This document shows, in pieces, positions 25,383-35,869 of a DNA stretch of 64,000 bases. A program made the position numbers and the translations under genes. This stretch comes from Chitinophagaceae bacterium UBA7600 (GTDB lineage: Bacteria; Bacteroidota; Bacteroidia; Chitinophagales; Chitinophagaceae), in assembly GCA_002478885.1 (NCBI GenBank), contig DLKC01000053.1, positions 1 to 64,000 on the forward strand, read 5' to 3'. Positions within the stretch are counted from its first letter, which is position 1. Each line of letters starts with the position of its first letter. The notes beneath the pieces are model-generated. The model ran no database searches, had not been told where the DNA came from, and saw nothing but the letters and a program-made list of their open reading frames with translations.

Positions 25383-27761
25383 TTATTTCTTTTGATTATT
25401 CGGTGGATCTTTTTTAGGCATCACTGCTTTTGGCAAGTTGCTGTTTTTCTTAGCAGTATCAGCCGGCGGTATCTCGCTTTCTGGCGCGATGTATTCGGGT
25501 TTATCGTCAGGAAGTGGAGGCTGATCGCCGTATTCTGAAGAGTTGCCGTTACCAATATCTTCGCCTTCGGCGCCAAGTTCAACCGGTACATTGTTGATCC
25601 AGTCGTAGCTGATACTATTCTGCATTACATCCGGCTTGGCGAAGGTTGATGCTACATCAAGCGAAATGTTTTTATCGGAAGAGGCCTTGTCGTAGAAGTA
25701 ACCCCATACAGGCAAGGCAGCGGCTGCTCCCTGTCCGATCGCTGTGCTCTGAAAGCGGATAAAGCGATCGTCGCAACCAACCCAAACCCCACAAAGTAAT
25801 TGTGGTGTATAACCCATAAACCAGGCATCGCTGTTGTCGTTTGTTGTACCAGTTTTGCCCGCGACCTCGCCAGAAACCCCGTAATTCCAGATTGAACGGC
25901 CGGTACCGAATTGTAAAACGCCTTCCATCATGCTTATGATTGAATAAGCTGTTACGTCACTGATCACTTCTTTTCTCTGGGGAGTATAAGTTGCCAGCAC
26001 GTTTCCGTTCTTATCTTCAATGCGGGTATAGTAAAGCGGCTTCACATTAAAGCCCCGGCCGGGAAACATACTATAAGCCTGCATCATTTCATACAAAGAA
26101 ATCTCAGCGGCCCCTAAAGAAATAGAAGGGTAAGGTTCAATCTTCGACTGTACGTTGCAATTGCGCAGGAAATCTACAAAACGCTTGGCGCCATCGTTAC
26201 CCTCCGTGCCCAGCTGCTGCATAATGTAAGCTGTGGCGCAGTTACGGGAAAGTGCCAGCGCTTCAGACATAGGAATTGTATTGCCGGTGCATGTTTTTGC
26301 CGTTGCGGGAACAAGTCCGTAACCTTTAAAATTTTGCTGTACGTCTTCCACCATCGTGTTGGGAGTAAAGCCTGCATCTTCAATAGCGAGGCTGTACAAC
26401 AGCGGTTTAATGGTTGAACCGACCTGCCGCTTCGTATTAATGTTTACGTGATCGTATTTAAATGTTTTGAAATCGATTCCGCCAACCCATGCTTTCACTT
26501 CTCCGCTCAAAGGATCCATTGCCATAAACCCTGCCTGCAACATTTGGCGGCAATACTTAACAGAGTCGTAAGGGGACATTACTGTATCCTTATACCTGTT
26601 GCTGTTCCATGCAAATATTTTCATATGGGTTTTTACGTCAAAAGACTTTCTTATCTCATTATCAGGCACATCGTCATTTTTCATGTTCTTCCAGCGGTCG
26701 CTTTGTTTGAGCGCAGCCTCTATCACATTCTCATGTCCTTTCCAAACGCTGCCGTCTTTAAGGTTACTCTGGCTGTTAAGGATTTTCTGCATGTAAGAAA
26801 GGTGTTTGGCAACAGCTTCTTCGGCATACAGTTGCATACGTGGGTTGATGGTGGTATATATTTTTAGTCCATCACGGTATAGGTTATATGGTTCGCCATC
26901 GGATTTTTTGTGTTCTTTACACCACTTTTTTAGCTCTTCTCCTAACACCATTCTAAAATACGGAGCAAGGCCAGACGTCTCGTCAAGTTTTTTATAATTA
27001 AGTACAATGGGCTTGCTTTTTATTGTTGTTGCTTCATCTGCTTTTAAAGCACCGAAACTTACCATCCTGTCGATTACAAGATTGCGGCGGTCAAGTGCCC
27101 TTTTCGGGTACACCCTTGGATTGTATGCGGTGGGTGCATTTACCATACCAACCAATACAGCCGCTTCCTCCACGTTTACACGGTCAGGTTCTTTCTGAAA
27201 AAATGTCTTAGCGGCGTTTCGTATGCCGTATACATTATCACTGAATGGAACAGTATTCAGATATAGCGTTATAATTTCATCTTTAGTAAAATTGCGTTCC
27301 AGCTTTATGGCGATGATGGATTCTTTTAACTTTTGAACAAGTCTTACAACAATATTGCTGCTTGGGGCATTGGTAAATAAATTCTTAGCCGTTTGCATGG
27401 TAATAGTACTGGCCCCACCTTCACTGCCAAGTGAAAAAACCGCCCTGCCCAAAGAACGGGGGTCAATGCCGTTGTGGTCATAAAACCTTTTATCTTCCGT
27501 GGAAACAAGTGCTGATATAATGTATTTGCTGATGTCTTTGTAGTTAACATTAACCCTGTCTTCCAGGTAATATTTTCCCATCAGGGTTCCATCTTCTGCA
27601 TAAACCTGGCTGGCGAGCGATGCGGTTGGATTTTGCAAATCGTCGATCGATGGCATTTCGCCAAACACCCCGAAATTGGCGAGCACGATCAACAAAAGAA
27701 AACAGGCCGTTCCTACCAAAAACAAACGCCATAATATTTTTACAGATTTTTTCATATTCAT
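25383..27761 (-). CDS. Penicillin-binding protein 1A (bifunctional)
   Basis: 792 residues; polymerises glycan strands and cross-links peptides outside the inner membrane. One membrane anchor near the start (ILWRLFLVGTACFLLLIVLANFGVF). The GT51 transglycosylase domain has STEDKRFYDHNGID, with the catalytic glutamate, and GGASTITMQTAKNL. The transpeptidase domain has the serine motif STIK (in QVGSTIKPLLY), SRN (in ALSRNCATA) and KTG (AGKTGTTNDNSDAWF). The tail is proline-, lysine- and glutamate-rich. Start chosen at the MNMKKSVK ATG; an ATG 33 nt upstream (27794) is possible but adds no useful sequence. Confidence 0.95.
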   Translation of the reverse strand: MNMKKSVKILWRLFLVGTACFLLLIVLANFGVFGEMPSIDDLQNPTASLASQVYAEDGTLMGKYYLEDRVNVNYKDISKYIISALVSTEDKRFYDHNGIDPRSLGRAVFSLGSEGGASTITMQTAKNLFTNAPSSNIVVRLVQKLKESIIAIKLERNFTKDEIITLYLNTVPFSDNVYGIRNAAKTFFQKEPDRVNVEEAAVLVGMVNAPTAYNPRVYPKRALDRRNLVIDRMVSFGALKADEATTIKSKPIVLNYKKLDETSGLAPYFRMVLGEELKKWCKEHKKSDGEPYNLYRDGLKIYTTINPRMQLYAEEAVAKHLSYMQKILNSQSNLKDGSVWKGHENVIEAALKQSDRWKNMKNDDVPDNEIRKSFDVKTHMKIFAWNSNRYKDTVMSPYDSVKYCRQMLQAGFMAMDPLSGEVKAWVGGIDFKTFKYDHVNINTKRQVGSTIKPLLYSLAIEDAGFTPNTMVEDVQQNFKGYGLVPATAKTCTGNTIPMSEALALSRNCATAYIMQQLGTEGNDGAKRFVDFLRNCNVQSKIEPYPSISLGAAEISLYEMMQAYSMFPGRGFNVKPLYYTRIEDKNGNVLATYTPQRKEVISDVTAYSIISMMEGVLQFGTGRSIWNYGVSGEVAGKTGTTNDNSDAWFMGYTPQLLCGVWVGCDDRFIRFQSTAIGQGAAAALPVWGYFYDKASSDKNISLDVASTFAKPDVMQNSISYDWINNVPVELGAEGEDIGNGNSSEYGDQPPLPDDKPEYIAPESEIPPADTAKKNSNLPKAVMPKKDPPNNQKK

Positions 27762-27959
27762 GCTTAGAGAACGCAATTTAGAGTTTTTACACACTTATGG
27801 TATCATAATATTATCTGAAAGTGAGGCTTGCTTTGTTTAAAAGTTACCAGTAAAAACTTTTGCCTGCGACCCTTTTATTTCTGGCCACTGCACATTCGAA
27901 ACCGGGTAAACGTTCCGCACATTATCTTTACGTGAAACGAGCCACAATTCAATTATATT

Positions 27960-28913
27960 ATGTCACTAATAAAGAGGATCAACCCCTTTGTCAAAAGCAC
28001 TAACGACACAGGCTTTGGCAGCAATGCAAATAGCCAGGCCGGTAGATTTTTAAATAAAGACGGAAGTTTTAACGTGGTGAAAAAAGGCGCACCGCTAAAA
28101 CAACGTGTGAGCATCTACTACAACATGCTTACTATGCCGCGATGGGAATTCATGCTTATAATATTTATCGCTTTTATTTTCACCAACCTGCTGTTTTCTT
28201 TTTTCTACCTGATGCTCGACGAGAGCGAATTGGTAGGAATAGTGGCCTCAACCCACGCAGAAAGATTCAAGGAAATATTCTTCTTCAGCGCGCAAACCCT
28301 TACCACAGTTGGTTATGGCAGAATTAACCCGGTTGGCTATAGTGCAAGTGTTATAGCATCTATCGAAGCGCTTACTGGCTTCTTACTATTTGCGATCGCA
28401 ACTGGTCTTATCTATGGGCGATTTTCAAGGCCTATGGCTTACCTTAATTTCAGCACGAATGCACTGGTAAGCCCTTACATGAACGGAACTGCCATTATGT
28501 TCCGCTTTGTTTCCTATAAAAACAATCATACCCTCACAGATGTTGAAGTGAAAGTTACACTCGGGCTTACACTTACCGAAAACGATAAACCGGTCTTTAA
28601 ATTCTACCAACTGCCTTTGGAGAGAAACCGTGTCGACAGCCTGATGATGAACTGGACGATTGTGCATCCCATCGATGAGCAAAGCCCTTTGTCTGGCCTT
28701 ACCAAAGAAGACCTGGAAGCCGCAGACGCTGAAATTTATGTGCTCGTAAGAGGTTTCGACGATATTTTTTCAAACACTGTGCTTGCACGCTGTTCCTACA
28801 CTTTCAACGAAATTATTTTCAACGCCAAATTTGTTCCCATGTACCACGAAAGCGAGGATAACACAACAACCATTCTTGAGCTTAACAAACTGAACGATTA
28901 TGTAACGCTTTAA
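27960..28913 (+). CDS. Inward-rectifier-type potassium channel (KirBac-like)
   Basis: 317 residues. Two membrane helices (about 62-85 and 128-152) flank a pore loop with the selectivity filter TVGYG at 116-120. The N-terminal region and the long C-terminal beta domain (MAYLNFSTNALVSPYMNGTAIMFRFVSYKNNHTLTDVEVKVTL region) match prokaryotic Kir channels. As a tetramer it conducts potassium across the inner membrane, gated by the cytoplasmic domain. Divergent from the PBP gene. A box TATCTTTA around 27926 could be its promoter. Confidence 0.93.
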   Translation: MSLIKRINPFVKSTNDTGFGSNANSQAGRFLNKDGSFNVVKKGAPLKQRVSIYYNMLTMPRWEFMLIIFIAFIFTNLLFSFFYLMLDESELVGIVASTHAERFKEIFFFSAQTLTTVGYGRINPVGYSASVIASIEALTGFLLFAIATGLIYGRFSRPMAYLNFSTNALVSPYMNGTAIMFRFVSYKNNHTLTDVEVKVTLGLTLTENDKPVFKFYQLPLERNRVDSLMMNWTIVHPIDEQSPLSGLTKEDLEAADAEIYVLVRGFDDIFSNTVLARCSYTFNEIIFNAKFVPMYHESEDNTTTILELNKLNDYVTL

Positions 28914-28931
28914 TTTTACGAAGAATTTTTT

Positions 28932-28990
28932 GAGCCCGGCATTTGTTTTTCATAGCGTCAACTGTTGCGTCGCACCCTTCAACGCTTTTT
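28932..28990 (+). repeat. Family A intergenic repeat, forward copy
   Basis: GAGCCCGGC (28932-28940) and GTTGCGTCGCACCCTTC (28974-28990). It follows the channel gene by about 19 nt. Confidence 0.75.
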
Positions 28991-29143
28991 ACTGACCTCA
29001 GCACGAACAGCCAAGAACATACTTTGCCAACTTTGTTTCTAAATATCCGGCAAGACCACACTAAAATATTTTTTTTGCAAAAAATATTCCACAGAATTTA
29101 TATTTTATAAATTCACCGTACAGAATTTACAAAATTTGCAATT

Positions 29144-29620
29144 ATGGATGAAAAAATGGACAAGCTAGACTTCCTTATCCTCCGGGAGCTTCAAAAGGAC
29201 GGCACCATGTCGCTCACCATTATTGCAAAGAAACTGAACGTATCAATCGGCACTATCAGGAACAGGCTGGCAAGATTAATGGAAGATAAAACCGTTCAGA
29301 TCATCGGTCGTATCGACCCTAATAAAGTGGGCTTTCACGCTTATTCAAGAATATTTATTTCAGTAAAACCAGCTAAAATCATAGAGCAAACCGCTCAGAA
29401 ATTATCTACTTTTCCTGAAGTAAGTTTCCTGGCAATGATCTCGGGCAAATATGACCTTGAGCTGAATGTGCAGTGCCGCGATAACGACCATCTTATCGAG
29501 CTTATGGAAAAGATTCATGCGCTCGAGGGTATTTTTGAAACAGAAACCAATATGTACCTTAAAGTGTTCAAATTCGCTCAGCCGGATCTTGACCTGGTAA
29601 AAGATATTTGGGTCAAGTAA
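29144..29620 (+). CDS. Lrp/AsnC-family transcriptional regulator
   Basis: 158 residues. The N-terminal helix-turn-helix (DKLDFLILRELQKDGTMSLTIIAKKLNVSIGTIRNRLARL) is followed by an AsnC-type ligand-binding domain (VGFHAYSRIFISV, FLAMISGKYDLELNVQCRDNDHLIELM). These regulators sense amino acids and form octamers. It lies directly upstream of the SusC/SusD and aminotransferase/aldehyde dehydrogenase locus, on the same strand, and so probably controls it in response to the amino compound being degraded. That link is inference from position. Confidence 0.9.
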   Translation: MDEKMDKLDFLILRELQKDGTMSLTIIAKKLNVSIGTIRNRLARLMEDKTVQIIGRIDPNKVGFHAYSRIFISVKPAKIIEQTAQKLSTFPEVSFLAMISGKYDLELNVQCRDNDHLIELMEKIHALEGIFETETNMYLKVFKFAQPDLDLVKDIWVK

Positions 29621-29658
29621 CAATTAGTCGTCCTGCCCTGTTCCTAGTTGTGCTAAAC

Positions 29659-29689
29659 GCACAAGTGAGTGACACAACAGGCGATGCCC
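29659..29689 (-). repeat. Family B intergenic repeat, reverse copy
   Basis: GCACAAGTGAGTGACACAAC at 29659-29678 plus AGGCGATGCCC, between the regulator and susC-like genes. Confidence 0.75.
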
Positions 29690-29739
29690 AATGCGTTGCG
29701 GCCGGCTAACTAAAAAATGTCAAGCTTAAATAACCGCTT

Positions 29740-32700
29740 ATGAAATGTAAACTACTGCTCTGTTTTATCTGCATTTTATTCAGCACTGCAGGCTTTATGG
29801 CCCATGCCCAAAACAAAGTGACCATTATTAAAGGAAAAATTACCGGAAAGGATGGTGTTCCATTACCGGGCGTATCTGTTATGCTTAAAGGCAAACCAGT
29901 TGAAGGTGTTGTAACCGATGCCGAGGGCAACTATACGCTAAGAGTGAAAGAAACCTCGGGTACGATTGTATTTACCTCGGTCGGGTACAGTTTGAAAGAA
30001 ATACCGTTCAACGAAACCACGGGTGTTATCGATGTAAAACTTGAAGAGACCGTGAGTGTTTTGAACGATGTTATTCTTACAGGTTACATCAAACAAAAGA
30101 AGAGTGATATAACCGGTGCCATCTCATCGGTTCGTAATAAAGATTTTAAAGACCAGCCTGTATCAAATCTTGCGCAAAGCATACAGGGCAAGGTTTCTGG
30201 TGTTTTGGTGAGTCAACCTTCCGGAACGCCTGGCGCGGGCTTAGCAGTATCGATAAGAGGCACTGACGATCCCTTATATGTGATAGATGGCGTGCCGATG
30301 ATAAGCGAGAGCAATTCTTCGCTATCAACTTCTTACAATACAGATGGTGAGGAAGTGGGCAAAGGACAAAACATCAGCTCTGTTTCGGACATAAACCCGG
30401 ACGACATTGAATCCATCGAAATTCTAAAAGATGCATCGTCTGCATCTATATATGGCGCAAGGGCGGCCAACGGTGTTGTGCTGATTACAACCAAAAGAGG
30501 GAAAAACGGGAAAACGGAGTTTAACTTCAACAGTTTTACGGGCGTTCAGAATGTAGCACGTAAAATTCCCTTTCTTGACAGCAGGGGATTTATTAGTTTA
30601 ATTGAAGATGCCCGCACACAGGACTATAAACTATACCAACAGGACCCCTCACTTTTTGGCGACGGCTTTGATCCCGCAATACTTACCAATCCGCTACCCG
30701 AATCGTGGAATACCGGCGTAAATACGAATTGGCTTGACGAGATTTTTCGCCCGGCGCCGATAAGCAATATACAGTTATCAGCACGTGGTGGCAATGACAA
30801 AACAAAGTTTTTCATGGCTGGCAATTATTTCGATCAGCAGGGAATTGTAATTGAAAATTTTTACAAAAGAGGTTCGTTTCGGCTCAATGTGGACAACAAG
30901 GTAAGCGACCGCGTTACAATTGGTGCCAATGCCAGTTTTACTTATTCAAGAAACCGCAGGAGTTTTAATGATGATACCTACACAGGTATTGTTACCAACG
31001 CCATAGGTGCATCTCCGCTGGAACCTGTTTATGAAGATGGCACTTACTCAGATTATACTTTATACCAGGCAAGCTGGCTGAGCGATAACCCTGTAAAGTC
31101 TGCAAAGGAAATAACAGCTTACACGACAAGCTATCGCTTCATCGGCTCTGTGTTTGCCGATATTGATCTTGTAAAAAATCTCAAGTTCAGAACATCGTTC
31201 AGCACAGACTATTCCAATCTTACCGACGACCAGTTTTTTGACCCTATTACCACTGATGGCTCCGCAGTCGGTGGTAAAGCTATCAAAGGCAATTACCGCA
31301 ATACCACCTGGCTAAATGAAAACACCTTAACTTATCAAAAATCGCTCAACGAGAAAAGCGATCTCACTGTGTTTGGTGGCTTCACAGTTCAATCATCGAG
31401 AACCAACCAGTCCAGCATACGTGCCCAAGGCTTTCCCGAAGGCAGCGGTTTGCAAAATATTTCTGCTGCTTCTAGCATTACGGGTGCCACAGATTTAAAC
31501 ACAGGCTGGGGTTTGGTATCATTCATAGGCCGCGCCAATTATGCATATGATTCAAAATACCTAGTATCGGTAAGTGCACGGTACGATGGCTCTTCAAGAT
31601 TCGACCCTTCTGGCCGCTGGGGATTGTTTCCTGCCGCATCCGTTGGTTGGGTGCTTACCAAAGAAAAATTTCTCGAGAACTCAAAATGGCTTACCAACCT
31701 TAAACTTCGATTGAGTTATGGCTTAACCGGCGACCAGGAGATCGGCAACTTTCAATACCAGAGTTATTGGACACCCGGCAGGTATGATGGTTATTCAGGC
31801 CTAAGGCCACGCAACCTCGGCAATACTGATCTTACCTGGCAGCGCAATAAAATGTTCAATTTCGGCGCCGACTTCGAAATATTAAAAGGCAAAATTGGTG
31901 GTTCGCTTGAAGTGTTTAAAGGCAACAGAACCCAATTGCTTACAGAGTCTGTATTACCTGCTACGTCGGGCTTTCCCTCCATCACCATTAACTCAGGTGA
32001 AATACAAAACTCGGGTATAGAGTTTTCATTAAACGCGTATGCAATTAAGAAAAAGGATTTCAGCTGGAATATTGCCTTCAACATTACCTATTTAAAAAAC
32101 AAGATCAAATCGCTTTATACAGACGGAGAATTGCTCAGTGCCTACAACGACCTCTTCCCTACTCATATATTAAAGGTAGGTGAATCGATCAGCTCTTTTT
32201 ATGGTATAAAATATACCGGTGTAAATGAGCAAACCGGTGACCCGATGTTTGAAGATGTGAACAAAGACGGCGTAATAGATGACAACGACCAGATGGTTCT
32301 CGGTAAAGCAACGCCTGATTTTTATGGTGGCTTAACCAACGATTTCCGTTATAAAAATTGGGATATGTCGCTCGTTACACAATTTAGTGTAGGCAATAAA
32401 GTGTACAATCTTATAAGGAGCACTTATCAAACCCTTGGCTGGAGCGACCAGGGTTGGGACGACCAGGGCAATCTTTACCAGGTTTATGCAAATAATGCAA
32501 CCATTGTTGACAAGCGCTGGGAAAAGCCAGGAGATAAAACAGACATCCCACGCGCCTCGCTTGTATTTCAGAATTACCTGCAAAACTCATCGCAGTTTAT
32601 TGAAGATGCTTCTTTCTTCCGCATAAGAACGGTGAATCTCGGGTACACAATCAGATCGAAATCGAAGAAAGCTTTTAATTCGCTGAGGCTTTATGCGCAA

Positions 32701-32850
32701 GTGCAAAATCTTGCCGTAATCACCGGCTACTATGGCTTCGATCCCGAAGTAAGCAGCAATGGGGGCGACAGTGAAGGAACCGCCGGTGTCGACTACGCAG
32801 CGTATCCGCAGGCCAGGACAATAACCTTTGGCGTAAACTTTAATTTCTAA
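29740..32850 (+). CDS. SusC/RagA-type TonB-linked outer-membrane transporter
   Basis: 1036 residues with signal peptide MKCKLLLCFICILFSTAGFMAHAQ. A CarboxypepD_reg-like domain follows (KGKITGKDGVPLPGVSVMLKG...), then the plug domain with the SusC hallmark DDIESIEILKDASSASIYGARAANGVVLITTKRG (about residues 220-250), and a large beta-barrel ending in aromatic F. It works with the SusD lipoprotein encoded next to import large molecules through the outer membrane with TonB energy. The substrate is not shown by sequence; no glycoside hydrolase is linked, and the downstream amino-acid genes argue for a nitrogenous ligand. Confidence 0.96.
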   Translation: MKCKLLLCFICILFSTAGFMAHAQNKVTIIKGKITGKDGVPLPGVSVMLKGKPVEGVVTDAEGNYTLRVKETSGTIVFTSVGYSLKEIPFNETTGVIDVKLEETVSVLNDVILTGYIKQKKSDITGAISSVRNKDFKDQPVSNLAQSIQGKVSGVLVSQPSGTPGAGLAVSIRGTDDPLYVIDGVPMISESNSSLSTSYNTDGEEVGKGQNISSVSDINPDDIESIEILKDASSASIYGARAANGVVLITTKRGKNGKTEFNFNSFTGVQNVARKIPFLDSRGFISLIEDARTQDYKLYQQDPSLFGDGFDPAILTNPLPESWNTGVNTNWLDEIFRPAPISNIQLSARGGNDKTKFFMAGNYFDQQGIVIENFYKRGSFRLNVDNKVSDRVTIGANASFTYSRNRRSFNDDTYTGIVTNAIGASPLEPVYEDGTYSDYTLYQASWLSDNPVKSAKEITAYTTSYRFIGSVFADIDLVKNLKFRTSFSTDYSNLTDDQFFDPITTDGSAVGGKAIKGNYRNTTWLNENTLTYQKSLNEKSDLTVFGGFTVQSSRTNQSSIRAQGFPEGSGLQNISAASSITGATDLNTGWGLVSFIGRANYAYDSKYLVSVSARYDGSSRFDPSGRWGLFPAASVGWVLTKEKFLENSKWLTNLKLRLSYGLTGDQEIGNFQYQSYWTPGRYDGYSGLRPRNLGNTDLTWQRNKMFNFGADFEILKGKIGGSLEVFKGNRTQLLTESVLPATSGFPSITINSGEIQNSGIEFSLNAYAIKKKDFSWNIAFNITYLKNKIKSLYTDGELLSAYNDLFPTHILKVGESISSFYGIKYTGVNEQTGDPMFEDVNKDGVIDDNDQMVLGKATPDFYGGLTNDFRYKNWDMSLVTQFSVGNKVYNLIRSTYQTLGWSDQGWDDQGNLYQVYANNATIVDKRWEKPGDKTDIPRASLVFQNYLQNSSQFIEDASFFRIRTVNLGYTIRSKSKKAFNSLRLYAQVQNLAVITGYYGFDPEVSSNGGDSEGTAGVDYAAYPQARTITFGVNFNF

Positions 32851-32860
32851 AATTCTTTTT

Positions 32861-32915
32861 ATGAACCCGGCGCCTGAATTTGTAGCATCGTTCCTTGCGT
32901 CGCACTCTTGTACTG
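32861..32915 (+). repeat. Family A intergenic repeat, forward copy
   Basis: GAACCCGGCG (32863-32872) and CTTGCGTCGCACTCTTGTAC (32894-32913). It begins about 10 nt after the SusC stop. Confidence 0.85.
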
Positions 32916-32962
32916 AAGAATAACGATGAGCCAAGGTCTGAAAGCAGCATAAAGCACAGAAA

Positions 32963-32990
32963 GTAAAAGTGAGTGACACAACAGGCGATG
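32963..32990 (-). repeat. Family B intergenic repeat, reverse copy
   Basis: AAGTGAGTGACACAAC then AGGCGATG; the outer GTAC is replaced by AGTA. Between the SusC and SusD genes. Confidence 0.7.
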
Positions 32991-33051
32991 ACCAAAGAAC
33001 CGGAAGGCGGACAATAAAAGTTTTCAAAATCTTAAATCAGCAATAAACAGT

Positions 33052-34422
33052 ATGAAACTGATAAAATATATAACCCTTGCAACGTTGATATTCGCCAGCA
33101 GCACTTCGTGCAAAAAAATTCTTGACATTACTTCGCCAAACGAAGTAAGCGATGGCGATATCTTCACCACTGTATCGGGCCTGCGCAATGCACGTATTGG
33201 CATGTACAATACACTGCAGGACAGAAATTATTATGGAGGTTACTTTCCGTTGATCGGTGAATGTTACACCGACGATGGCACAACCGGCGGGTATGATGTG
33301 ATTGATCTTAACGAAATTTCTTACCGGGCAGTAACACCGGCCAACATCTACATCACACAAACATATAACGCTATTTACAACACTGTTTACACGGCTAACA
33401 AGATCATCAACAATATTGATGCGGTTCCTTTTCTCGATGCCGGCGAACACGACAATACGCTTGCAGAAGCTTTGTTTGTAAGAGCGCTTGCCGACTTTGA
33501 CCTGCTACGTTTCTGGGGCGAACATTGGGACAGATCGTCGCCCTTTGGTGTTTCAATCGTAAACAATACTGATGTTCCAAAGGAACCTGTTGCACGTAGT
33601 TCAGTCGAAGAGAGTTATCAGCAAATATTCACCGATCTCGAAAAAGCACTAGGTTTATTCAACAGCGATGCCGGAACACAATATGCAACCAGCCTCTCCG
33701 CTAAAGCTTTGCTGGCAAAAGTTTACCTGTACTACGGTGATAAAGAGCAGGCCGCTTCTTACGCAACCGAAGTAATTGAAAGCGGATCATTCGAACTGTT
33801 GGGCCCTGATGACTTTCATAAAATTTACACAACCAAGCTAAGCTCAGAAAGCATATTCGAACTGGTATTCGATCCACAGAATAACAGTGCATACAATGCA
33901 TCAACTTACCTGCGTGATGATGCACTTAGAAGCGATGTAATCTTTCTTGCAAGCGCCGATCTTAACAACTTTTTCGAAGGCAGGCCGGGTGACAGGCGTG
34001 CAGACCTTGTTGATTTTATAAACAACGATGTTAGCATTGAACCCGATGGCCGCTCACAGAAATACCGCGGTGAAACAACCAAAGAAAACTCGGCATACAT
34101 TATAAGGCTTGCGGATGTTTACCTCATTCGCGCCGAGGCGTTGGGCCTTGATGGCGGCATCGATGATTTAAATACTGTTCGGGAAGCGCGGGGGCTTGAT
34201 GCGTTAAGCAGTGAAGATTTTGAAACAGAAGGTGACTTTCTGAATTCTGTATTGGATGAGCGCCGTGCTGAATTGAATTTTGAAGGCACCCGCTTGTTTG
34301 ATCTTGCGCGTACCGGTAAGGTTGAGGAGGTTTTGGGAAGCGGCGTACAACCGATTATGCCAATACCACAAAGGGAAATCGACGGAACCAATGGCGTTGT
34401 AGAACAAAATCCCGGGTACTAG
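33052..34422 (+). CDS. SusD/RagB-type outer-membrane lipoprotein
   Basis: 456 residues. Lipobox STSC with Cys20. The N-terminal SusD-like region (NEVSDGDIFTTVSGLRNARIGMYNTL), TPR-like helices (EALFVRALADFDLLRFWGEHW, ALLAKVYLYYGDKEQAASYATEVI) and the C-terminal RagB block (DVYLIRAEAL, DERRAELNFEGTRLFDLARTG, MPIPQREID) are all present. It caps the SusC-like barrel and binds the substrate at the surface. Forms a pair with the gene upstream. Confidence 0.96.
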   Translation: MKLIKYITLATLIFASSTSCKKILDITSPNEVSDGDIFTTVSGLRNARIGMYNTLQDRNYYGGYFPLIGECYTDDGTTGGYDVIDLNEISYRAVTPANIYITQTYNAIYNTVYTANKIINNIDAVPFLDAGEHDNTLAEALFVRALADFDLLRFWGEHWDRSSPFGVSIVNNTDVPKEPVARSSVEESYQQIFTDLEKALGLFNSDAGTQYATSLSAKALLAKVYLYYGDKEQAASYATEVIESGSFELLGPDDFHKIYTTKLSSESIFELVFDPQNNSAYNASTYLRDDALRSDVIFLASADLNNFFEGRPGDRRADLVDFINNDVSIEPDGRSQKYRGETTKENSAYIIRLADVYLIRAEALGLDGGIDDLNTVREARGLDALSSEDFETEGDFLNSVLDERRAELNFEGTRLFDLARTGKVEEVLGSGVQPIMPIPQREIDGTNGVVEQNPGY

Positions 34423-34497
34423 CAAATACGACGAACTACAGGTAGCTACATCAGAATTTTAAACCAGTTATTCAAAAAATCAGATATCAGCCATTCT

Positions 34498-35853
34498 ATG
34501 GTTTTCAAATCAATATATCCATTTACGCTCGAAACGATCGCCGAATACGAAGTCATGAGCGACGCCAGGGTGGAAACAAAACTTGACCAGTCGGCAACAG
34601 CTTACAGGCATTGGAAAAAGACATCTTTCGCAGAACGTAGCGCGTTGATGATGCGTGTAGCCGATCTGCTGATTACCCATCGCGACGAATATGCCATGCT
34701 AGTTACAAATGAAATGGGCAAAGTGTTGCGTGAGGCAAAAGCTGAAGTAGAGAAATGTGCAACAGCCTGCCGCTACTATGCTGAACATGCGGAAAGCTTC
34801 TTAAAAACTGTCGATCAGCCTTCCGACGCAAAAAAAAGCTACGTCACCTACGATCCTGTTGGTGCAGTGCTTGCGATAATGCCATGGAATTTTCCTTTCT
34901 GGCAGGTCTTTCGTTTTGCAGCACCTTATCTAATGGCTGGGAATGTTGCATTACTTAAACATGCACCTAACGTTTGCGGGGTTGCATTGGCTATCGAAAA
35001 ATTATTTCTCGAGGCAGGTTTTCCCAAAGGCGTATTTCAAACCCTGATCGTTGATATTGGCATAACAGAAAGGATCATTGATCATGATATTGTACAGGGT
35101 GTAACACTAACCGGCAGCGAGTTGGCTGGTTCAAAAGTTGGAGCGCTTGCCGGTAAAGCAATAAAAAAATCTGTGCTCGAACTTGGCGGGAGTGATGTGG
35201 TAATTGTGTTGCAAGATGCAGACATGCAGAAAGCGGCACAGGTTGCAACTCTATCGCGTATGCAGAATGCCGGTCAAAGCTGTATTGCCGCGAAACGTTT
35301 TATTACCGTGGGCAAGGCTAAAGATGCATTCACAGACGCCGTACAAAAAGAGATCGCCAAATTAAGACAAGGCAATCCTTTTGATGAGAATATTACTACC
35401 GGCCCAATGGCCCGTATCGATCTTGCTGAAAAACTGGAAAAGCAATTCAAAAGATCTATCACAAAGGGAGCGCAGTTTATAACCGGCGGGCAACGTAACG
35501 GCTGCAATTTTACTCCAGCCCTCTTAACCAATGTCGCAGAAGGCATGGCCACTTTTGATGAAGAAGTGTTTGGCCCCGTTGCAAGCATCATCGAAGCAAA
35601 AGATGAAGCTGCAGCGATTCGCTTTGCCAATGATTCCCGTTATGGACTAGGTGCGGCCATTTGGTCTGCTGATATTGAAAAGGCGCAGGTAATGGCGAAA
35701 GAAATTGAAGCAGGAGGCGTATTTATCAATGCACTCGTAAAAAGCGATCCGCGCTACCCTTTCGGTGGCATTAAGAAATCTGGATATGGAAGAGAGCTTT
35801 CTCATTTCGGCATTCATGAGTTTATGAACATCAAAACAATTTATGTAGGCTAA
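34498..35853 (+). CDS. NAD(P)-dependent aldehyde dehydrogenase, succinate-semialdehyde type
   Basis: 451 residues. The catalytic glutamate lies in LELGGSD and the catalytic cysteine in NAGQSCIA; PWNFPFWQVFRFAAP and EVFGPVASI are standard ALDH signatures. It is a short form, close to Sad/YneI-type succinate-semialdehyde dehydrogenases. It would oxidise the semialdehyde produced by the aminotransferase encoded 16 nt downstream. A second, longer aldehyde dehydrogenase lies at 37931, so the two may act on semialdehydes of different chain length. Confidence 0.9.
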   Translation: MVFKSIYPFTLETIAEYEVMSDARVETKLDQSATAYRHWKKTSFAERSALMMRVADLLITHRDEYAMLVTNEMGKVLREAKAEVEKCATACRYYAEHAESFLKTVDQPSDAKKSYVTYDPVGAVLAIMPWNFPFWQVFRFAAPYLMAGNVALLKHAPNVCGVALAIEKLFLEAGFPKGVFQTLIVDIGITERIIDHDIVQGVTLTGSELAGSKVGALAGKAIKKSVLELGGSDVVIVLQDADMQKAAQVATLSRMQNAGQSCIAAKRFITVGKAKDAFTDAVQKEIAKLRQGNPFDENITTGPMARIDLAEKLEKQFKRSITKGAQFITGGQRNGCNFTPALLTNVAEGMATFDEEVFGPVASIIEAKDEAAAIRFANDSRYGLGAAIWSADIEKAQVMAKEIEAGGVFINALVKSDPRYPFGGIKKSGYGRELSHFGIHEFMNIKTIYVG

Positions 35854-35869
35854 AATAAAAACTTGCTAT